NCBI RefSeq assembly: GCF_009709575.1
Contig: NZ_WIXO01000001.1
Coordinates: forward strand, 2,358,001 to 2,422,000
Origin: Streptomyces taklimakanensis
GTDB taxonomy: Bacteria; Actinomycetota; Actinomycetes; Streptomycetales; Streptomycetaceae
DNA: 64,000 nt
Direction: 5' to 3'
Shown: piece by piece, positions 58,803-64,000 of the stretch
Numbering within the stretch: position 1 is the first letter of the stretch
Layout of the letters: each line of letters starts with the position of its first letter
Notes under the pieces: model-generated
Told to the model about the DNA's origin: nothing
Databases searched by the model: none
What the model saw: only the letters and a program-made list of their open reading frames with translations
Position numbers and translations under genes: made by a program

Positions 58803-59038
58803 GCGTGCCCCTCGTCGGTTCGTGCGGTGGCCCTGGAATCCAATTCTGACGCATGCGGACGACAACCGGTCCCGATCCGTCGGACACCGTTCGCACCGTC
58901 GCGCCGTATTGACGGCGCACTGGTCCGGACCTCATCGTGATCGCTGCGCCACGGGGTGTCTCCGGGGCGCGCGCCGGGGTGTGGGGCCTGCCGCCCCGTG
59001 CGTCCCGCGGCGCCCCGACGACGGAAGGCCGTACGGAC

Positions 59039-59794
59039 ATGGACGGGAACGGACCGGCCGAGCGGTTCATCGACGCGGCCGTGGAACTGCTGGAGCGGGT
59101 TCGGAAGGAGGAGGCCGCCGGCATCGCGGCGGCCGGAGAACTGATCGCCGACGCCTTCGCGACCGGCGGACGGATCTTCGCCTTCGGCGCCGGCCACTCG
59201 TCCCTGCCCGCCCAGGACGTGGTCTACCGGGCCGGCGGCCTGGCCGTGGTGAACCTCCTGTCCGTGCCCGGCACGGTCGGCGTCGACGTCCGGCCCGCCA
59301 CCCTGGGCAGCGCGCTGGAGCGGGTGACGGGCCTGGCCTCGGCGGCGCTGGAGACGTCCCCGGCTCGCTCCGGGGACGTCCTGGTGGTGATCTCCCTGTC
59401 GGGCCGCAACGCGCTGCCCGTGGAGATGGCGGCCCGCGCCCGGGAGCTCGGTCTGCGGGTGGTCGGCGTGACGTCGGTGGCGTACGCCGAGGCCACCACG
59501 CCGCGCAACCCCTTGGGCACCTTCCTGAAGGACCACTGCGACATCGTCGTCGACAGCAAGATCGCCGTCGGCGACGCGGAGCTGACCGCCCAGGGCATCG
59601 ACGCCCCCTTCGCCCCCGCCTCCACGGTGGTGACCAGCGCGATCGTGCAGGCGATCGTCGCCTGCGCGGCCCAGGCACTGGTCGCCCGCGGCATCACCCC
59701 GCCCCTGCTGCGCTCGGGGAACGTCGACGGCGGCCACGCGTGGAACGAGCGGGTGCTGACCGAGCACGCGGACCGCGTCTTCCACCGCCGCTGA
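59039..59794 (+). CDS. SIS-domain phosphosugar-binding protein
   Basis: A 251-residue SIS protein with the characteristic Ser/Gly loops FAFGAGHSSLPAQDV near 44 and VVISLSGRNALPVEMA near 120. The family binds phosphorylated sugars as isomerases, synthases or regulators, often of N-acetyl-sugar metabolism; the final segment VDGGHAWNERV is shared with its Streptomyces relatives. Divergent from the repressor. GGAAGG precedes the ATG. Confidence 0.88.
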   Translation: MDGNGPAERFIDAAVELLERVRKEEAAGIAAAGELIADAFATGGRIFAFGAGHSSLPAQDVVYRAGGLAVVNLLSVPGTVGVDVRPATLGSALERVTGLASAALETSPARSGDVLVVISLSGRNALPVEMAARARELGLRVVGVTSVAYAEATTPRNPLGTFLKDHCDIVVDSKIAVGDAELTAQGIDAPFAPASTVVTSAIVQAIVACAAQALVARGITPPLLRSGNVDGGHAWNERVLTEHADRVFHRR

Positions 59795-59870
59795 GGCCCG
59801 GTCCCACCGCCGCCGGAGCCCGGCCGCAGTGGGACCGACCGCGGCGGACCGGGCCGGGAACCGGACCGGC

Positions 59871-61277
59871 TCACGGGGCCAGGGCACGGGCCAGGTCGAC
59901 CGCGGCGGCGACCCGGTCCGCCACCCCCTCCGCGTGGACGGCGTCCGCGCGGTCGAAGGCGCGGCGGCTCGATCCCCGCAGGAACGTCAACACGCCCAGC
60001 GAACGGCCCCGGCTGCGCAGCACCACGCACAGGCCGTGCACCATGCCGTCCGGCCACCTGCGGGCCTTGGCCCACCCCTCGGCCGCCGCGCCGCCCACGC
60101 TCGTGCGGACCGGGCCGCAGCGGTCGTACGCCTGGAACGCCGGGTGGTCACGCGGGTAGCACGCCGGGACGCCCGTCGACACCGTGCCCTGCGACGGCGC
60201 CTCGACGGTGCGGACCAGCCGGACCGGGGAGTCGTCGGCCCCGCCGACCGCCAGGTCCAGCAGCGCGTGGTCGGCGAAGCCGGCCAGGGAGTAGTCCAGG
60301 TGGACGGCCACGGCCTCCATCGGGTCCTCGCACTCGGCCGCGGCCCGCGTGGCCCGGTGCAACTGGTTGCCGCGGAACCGGAACCGCGCCGCCTCCTGTT
60401 CGGTCCGCCGGGCCTCGGTGACGTCCAGGAAGAACCACGCCACGCCCAGCGGCACCGGGGTCTCCTCGGCCATCGGCGAGACCAGCCGCAGGAAACCGCT
60501 GCGCCAACAGCGGCGGGCGTCCCCGGCGCCGGGCCCGGCGCCGCCGCCCTCGCCCGCCCGGCCGCCTGTGTCCGTGCGCAGCGTCACCCACAGCTCCGCC
60601 GGGTCGGGCGGCGGTCCGGCGGCCAATACGTGTTGCAGGGCGCTCTCCAACTCCTCCACGCCCTCGCCCACCAGCTCGCCCAGCGGCCGTCCCAGCATCT
60701 CCGCGCGGCCGGTGCGCAGCGCGCGGGCGGCGTGCTCGTTGGCGACGGCCGGGCGCAGGTCGGCGTCGACCAGCACCACTCCCCAGGAGGCGCCGTCGAA
60801 CAGCGCCTCGCTCAGGGCGATCGACCGCTCCAGGTCGATCTGGGTGCGCACCTCGCTGAACGCGCAGTACACACCGGACGGCCGGCCGTCCGCGCCGCGC
60901 ACCCCGGAGGACTGGACCCGCACCAGCACCCGTCCGCCGTCCTTGCGCAGCAGCGCGAACTCGTGGACCCGGCGGCCGGGGGCGTTCATCGCGTCGAGCA
61001 GCCGGGCCTCGACGTGCTCGGCGTCCGCGCTGCGGACCGCCCACCCGGCCAGGCCCCGGCGGCCGACGGCCTCCTCCTTCGTCCACCCCAGGATGCGCTC
61101 GGCCTCACGGTTCCAGTGGGTGACGACGCCGTCGGCGTCGAAGGCGCACAGCCCCGCGTCCATCCCGTCCAGCAGCGCGGTGAGCAACGGATCGCCCCCG
61201 GAGCCGGCGGAGCCGCCCCGTAGGTCGTCTCCCTCACCGGCACCGTGTTCGAAGTGGGTCTCGGACTGAGCGGTCAC
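59871..61277 (-). CDS. PAS-domain and GAF-like sensor protein
   Basis: A 468-residue soluble protein with three PAS-like domains (LLDGMDAGLCAFDADGVVTHWN at about 30; WGVVLVDADLRPAVANEHAA near 160; the third covers FLRLVSPMAEETPVPLGVAWFFLDVTEA) and a GAF-like C-terminus from about 310. Other members combine such domains with SpoIIE phosphatases, but none follows here. It may regulate a partner by binding. GTG at 61277. Ligands are not identifiable. Confidence 0.8.
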   Translation of the reverse strand: MTAQSETHFEHGAGEGDDLRGGSAGSGGDPLLTALLDGMDAGLCAFDADGVVTHWNREAERILGWTKEEAVGRRGLAGWAVRSADAEHVEARLLDAMNAPGRRVHEFALLRKDGGRVLVRVQSSGVRGADGRPSGVYCAFSEVRTQIDLERSIALSEALFDGASWGVVLVDADLRPAVANEHAARALRTGRAEMLGRPLGELVGEGVEELESALQHVLAAGPPPDPAELWVTLRTDTGGRAGEGGGAGPGAGDARRCWRSGFLRLVSPMAEETPVPLGVAWFFLDVTEARRTEQEAARFRFRGNQLHRATRAAAECEDPMEAVAVHLDYSLAGFADHALLDLAVGGADDSPVRLVRTVEAPSQGTVSTGVPACYPRDHPAFQAYDRCGPVRTSVGGAAAEGWAKARRWPDGMVHGLCVVLRSRGRSLGVLTFLRGSSRRAFDRADAVHAEGVADRVAAAVDLARALAP

Positions 61278-61393
61278 CTGGCACCCCCGGCTGGACCTGG
61301 ACGCTGCGCGCAACTGCACTCCCGATCATTAGAACGCGGGCGTGACCCAGCCCACACGCGATTGCGGAAAATCGTTGTACCCCCGAAATTCGC

Positions 61394-61422
61394 TTGCCCT
61401 TGTCCCTTGTGCCACATAGCGT
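61394..61422 (+). promoter_or_regulatory. Housekeeping-type promoter
   Basis: TTGCCC (61394-61399), 17-base spacer, TAGCGT (61417-61422). It points away from the PAS gene towards the short frame at 61455. Confidence 0.6.
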
Positions 61423-61454
61423 CGAAGTACACGAGAAGGGAGGTGGTTCGGCAG

Positions 61455-61493
61455 ATGATGTGCAACCGGACGCGTGAGGTGGCTGCGGCCTAG
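61455..61493 (+). CDS. 12-residue leader-like peptide MMCNRTREVAAA
   Basis: GGGAGG 11 bases before ATG ATG, then Cys-Asn-Arg-Thr-Arg-Glu-Val-Ala-Ala-Ala and TAG. A hairpin (CGGCCT with AGGCCG) covers the stop. A promoter lies 33 bases upstream. It looks like a leader peptide, but no plus-strand gene clearly follows. Low certainty. Confidence 0.4.
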   Translation: MMCNRTREVAAA

Positions 61494-61678
61494 GAGGCCG
61501 ACGTCACGACGTGATGCCGGCGCCGCCGGCCAATTCCCAGCAGTCACCCGACCCGCGGGCTGTCGGTACGTCCGACCGACCTCCTGCCGCGCCACGGCGC
61601 GACAGGGGCCAGGCCCGCGGGTCGTCTGCGTCCTCGGCCCGGCTCCCCGGGCAGGACCGGACGGGCGGGGCACCCGGC

Positions 61679-62404
61679 TCAGGGCGCCAGACGCTCCACC
61701 GTCCAGACCGCGCCCTCCCCCGGACCGGCACCGGCGCGGACGTAGCGCAGCCGGTCGTGGAGGCGGTTCTCCCGGCCCTGCCAGAACTCCACGGTCCGCG
61801 CCACCACGCGGTAGCCGCCCCAGTGCGGCGGCACCGGGACCCGTTCCGTCTCCGGATAGCGGGCCGCCAGCTCCCGGTAGGCACGGTCCAGCTCCGCCCT
61901 GGACTCCAACGGCGCGGACTGGTCGCTGGCCCACGCCCCGAGCTGTGAACCGTGCGGACGGGTGCGGAAGTAGGCGGCCGTCTCGTCCCGGCCGACGCGC
62001 TCGGCCCGCCCCGAGACGATCACCTGGCGGGCGATCGCGTGCCAGGGGAAGAGCAGCGAGACGTACGGGTTGACCTCGATCTCGCGGCCCTTGCGGGAGA
62101 GATGGTTGGTGAAGAAGACGAAGCCGCTCTCGTCGAACCGCTTGAGCAGCACCGTGCGGGAGCTGGGCCGGCCCCGCTCGTCCGCCGTGGAGACGACCAT
62201 CGCGTTCGGTTCGTACAGTCCCGCGGCCACGGCCTCCTCGAACCAGCGCAGGAACTGCCCGTACGGGGTCGGGGCGAGGTCCTCCTCCAACAGCCCCTCG
62301 GCACGGTAGTGGGCCCGCATCGCGGCGGGATCCAGGTGCGGTTGGTGGGCGCGGGCTTCTCTGGCTGCGTCGTCGGCATGGGGCACGCGTTCATCTTGCA
62401 GCAT
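61679..62404 (-). CDS. pdxH: Pyridoxamine 5'-phosphate oxidase
   Basis: A 241-residue FMN enzyme that makes pyridoxal 5'-phosphate from pyridoxine or pyridoxamine 5'-phosphate. Family markers: [64 protein letters not shown], and RLHDRLRY at the end. FMN and PLP-binding residues are in place. Start uncertain: ATG at 62404 or GTG at 62386; neither has a strong site. It is divergent from citrate synthase. Confidence 0.94.
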   Translation of the reverse strand: MLQDERVPHADDAAREARAHQPHLDPAAMRAHYRAEGLLEEDLAPTPYGQFLRWFEEAVAAGLYEPNAMVVSTADERGRPSSRTVLLKRFDESGFVFFTNHLSRKGREIEVNPYVSLLFPWHAIARQVIVSGRAERVGRDETAAYFRTRPHGSQLGAWASDQSAPLESRAELDRAYRELAARYPETERVPVPPHWGGYRVVARTVEFWQGRENRLHDRLRYVRAGAGPGEGAVWTVERLAP

Positions 62405-62758
62405 CCCCGGCGCGCGGCGGTCACACGGGGTGGCGGACGAGTCTGCCCGCTCACCGCGCTCCGTACACCTGGACGCGGGGAAACCACGAGTGTGCCGCAT
62501 CTCACCTTTCCCCGCTTCCACTGAACCGGAAAGAATCGCAGGCCGGACGGCTGTGGCCGCCGCACACGCGGGTTATCGTGGCCGACCGGTCACCGCCCGG
62601 CCGCCGCCGGCAGCCCACCGGCGGCGGGGGCGTGCCGGGCACCGACCCGAACGCGGGCCCCGCGGCGGCCGTCCGGGCCGGTGCGGAACCGACGGGGCCG
62701 ACCGCCCCCTCGGGCCGGCCGCCGCCCATCCGCCGAACCACACACGAGGAGCCGCCTG
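62405..62758. other. Divergent region between pdxH and citrate synthase
   Basis: 354 bases without a gene. TATCGT near 62575 could be a -10 for citrate synthase but has no matching -35. Nothing else notable. Confidence 0.4.
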
Positions 62759-63859
62759 ATGTCCGACTTCGTACCCGGGCTCGAGGGAGTCGTCGCGTTC
62801 GAGACGGAGATCGCCGAGCCCGACAAGGAGGGCGGTGCCCTCCGCTACCGGGGCGTGGACATCGAGGAACTGGTGGGCCACGTTCCCTTCGAGAAGGTCT
62901 GGGGCCTGCTGGTGGACGGCAGCTTCGACCCCGGTCTCCCCCCGGCCGAGCCCTTCCCCATCCCGGTGCACTCCGGCGACATCCGGGTGGACGTGCAGTC
63001 CGCGCTGGCGATGCTCGCACCGGTGTGGGGCCTGAAGCCGCTGCTGGACATCGACGCGGAGCAGGCCCGCGAGGACCTGGCCCGGGCCGCGGTGATGGCG
63101 CTGTCCTACGTGGCGCAGTCGGCGCGCGGCCAGGGCCTGCCGATGGTGCCGCAGAAGGAGATCGACAAGGCCGAGACCGTGGTGGAGCGCTTCATGCGCC
63201 GCTGGCGGGGCGAGCCCGACCCCAAGCACGTCGCGGCCGTGGACGCCTACTGGTCGTCGGCCGCCGAGCACGGCATGAACGCCTCCACCTTCACCGCCCG
63301 CGTCATCGCCTCCACCGGCGCGGACGTGGCGGCGGCGCTGTCGGGCGCGGTCGGCGCGATGTCCGGCCCGCTGCACGGCGGCGCGCCCTCCCGGGTGCTG
63401 GGCATGGTCGAGGAGATCGAGCGGACCGGCGACGCCCGGGCGTACGTGACGGGCGCCCTGGACCGCGGCGAACGGCTGATGGGGTTCGGCCACCGCGTCT
63501 ACCGCGCCGAGGACCCCCGCGCCCGGGTGCTGCGCCGCACCGCCAAGGAGCTGGGCGCACCGCGCTTCGAGGTGGCCGAGGCGCTGGAGAAGGCGGCACT
63601 GGAGGAGCTGCACAACCGCCGCCCGGACCGGGTGCTGGCCACCAACGTGGAGTTCTGGGCGGCGATCGTGCTGGACTTCGCCGAGGTGCCGGCGCACATG
63701 TTCACCTCGATGTTCACCTGCGCCCGTACCGCCGGCTGGTCGGCGCACATCCTGGAGCAGAAGCGCACCGGACGGTTGGTGCGTCCTTCCGCGCGCTACG
63801 TCGGCCCCGGGCCGCGCGGTCCGCGCGAGATCGAGGGGTACGGCGCGGCCGCCGGCTGA
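62759..63859 (+). CDS. Citrate synthase 2 type
   Basis: A 366-residue citrate synthase that joins acetyl-CoA and oxaloacetate. Active-site motifs: GPLHGGAP (His) near 222 and GFGHRVYR near 265, with a later Asp in VLDFAEVP. The opening FVPGLEGVVAFETEIAEPDKEGGALRYRG is that of the second, type-II-short citrate synthase paralogue of Streptomyces (others are methylcitrate synthases). GAGGAG lies 6 bases before the ATG. A very strong hairpin follows. Confidence 0.93.
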   Translation: MSDFVPGLEGVVAFETEIAEPDKEGGALRYRGVDIEELVGHVPFEKVWGLLVDGSFDPGLPPAEPFPIPVHSGDIRVDVQSALAMLAPVWGLKPLLDIDAEQAREDLARAAVMALSYVAQSARGQGLPMVPQKEIDKAETVVERFMRRWRGEPDPKHVAAVDAYWSSAAEHGMNASTFTARVIASTGADVAAALSGAVGAMSGPLHGGAPSRVLGMVEEIERTGDARAYVTGALDRGERLMGFGHRVYRAEDPRARVLRRTAKELGAPRFEVAEALEKAALEELHNRRPDRVLATNVEFWAAIVLDFAEVPAHMFTSMFTCARTAGWSAHILEQKRTGRLVRPSARYVGPGPRGPREIEGYGAAAG

Positions 63860-63876
63860 CCCTCCCCGCTTCCGTA

Positions 63877-63926
63877 CGGGCCGGCCCCGGCCAGGCGCAC
63901 CGGTGCGCCTGGCCGGGGCCGGCCCG
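63877..63926. terminator. Perfect 50-bp palindrome terminator
   Basis: 25-base perfect arms (63877-63901 with 63902-63926), practically no loop, between two convergent genes. One of the longest hairpins in the window. Confidence 0.85.
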
Positions 63927-63934
63927 GCGGTCCG

Positions 63935-64000
63935 TCAGCGACGGGCGGTCGAGTCGCGCACGGGGACCTCGACGTGGGAGGGGCTGCCGGCGGGCGAGGA
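63935..64000 (-). CDS. C-terminal end of a probable LacI-family regulator (partial)
   Basis: Only the last 21 codons are inside the window. The end, HVEVPVRDSTARR, resembles the VRDSTA-type C-terminus typical of Streptomyces LacI regulators. Reads to the left and converges on citrate synthase. The rest lies outside the window. Confidence 0.55.
   Translation of the reverse strand, partial: SSPAGSPSHVEVPVRDSTARR

Larger units (their letters stand above)
61278..61678. other. 401-base gap with a promoter and a short reading frame
   Basis: Between the PAS gene and pdxH. It contains a plus-strand promoter (61394-61422) and a 12-codon frame with a good ribosome site (61455-61493). A frame from 61511 runs on, antisense to pdxH, and is not convincing. 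Confidence 0.5.

Noticed and set aside
61511-61948. 145-codon plus-strand frame after the short leader peptide
   Set aside because: More than half is antisense to pdxH and its composition is that of a shadow; only the first 55 codons are free of overlap.
1-64000. CRISPR array, tRNA, rRNA or insertion sequence
   Set aside because: No spaced repeat arrays, no cloverleaf-like sequence with a TTC-loop and no transposase frames were found on reading both strands.

Overview
The window is high-GC actinobacterial chromosome, almost certainly Streptomyces. Coding thirds are G/C biased, GTG starts are common, and there are DUF397 and DUF5753 regulator pairs, an AfsR/AfsS/AfsK locus, an FbiC-type F420 enzyme and mycothiol-type domains. 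The order afsR, afsS, small secreted protein, afsK, VOC protein, TetR, and then a DmdR-type repressor, a SIS protein, pdxH and a second citrate synthase, agrees with my memory of the S. coelicolor core region around SCO4388-SCO4442. That match is recall, not a computed alignment.

Layout. (1) 0.1-5.8 kb: a four-gene plus-strand operon with a double-HAMP membrane receptor, PgsB and PgsC poly-gamma-glutamate synthase subunits, and an NlpC/P60 hydrolase; no PgsA is present. (2) 5.9-19.7 kb: a minus-strand island of siphophage-tail genes. It has a tail-completion protein, major tail protein, assembly chaperones joined by a -1 frameshift, two paralogous short tape measures, distal-tail/baseplate-like proteins, a collagen-repeat fibre, a zinc amidase and a holin-like protein. 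No capsid, portal, terminase, integrase or sheath gene is visible, so this looks like a headless non-contractile particle. Its control region (19.7-19.9 kb) has tandem 22-bp repeats and a promoter whose spacer is filled by a perfect inverted repeat. (3) 20-21.7 kb: two small putative regulators of the island, then host membrane-stress genes. (4) 21.7-31.6 kb: YihY/BrkB protein, D,D-carboxypeptidase, GPP34 protein, XRE/DUF397 pair, ADP-ribosylglycohydrolase and FO synthase. (5) 32-42.8 kb: PHP phosphoesterase and the AfsR-AfsS-AfsK cluster, in which afsK carries a one-base frameshift in its linker. (6) 43-64 kb: subtilase, flavin monooxygenase, anti-sigma/anti-anti-sigma proteins, ECF sigma with its anti-sigma factor, PurU, a substrate-binding lipoprotein, an HTH/TPR regulator, prim-pol-like protein, alpha/beta hydrolase, DmdR-type repressor, SIS protein, PAS protein, PdxH and citrate synthase. 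The window ends inside the last codons of a probable LacI-family regulator.

How it works together. The tail island appears self-contained: repressor gene with its own terminator, divergent promoter, structural genes in siphophage order, then lysis genes, plus one plus-strand gene with its own promoter inside the block. The Afs genes form the Ser/Thr kinase cascade controlling secondary metabolism; a direct repeat with 11-bp spacing upstream of afsS is the expected AfsR site. No rRNA, tRNA, CRISPR array or insertion sequence was seen.
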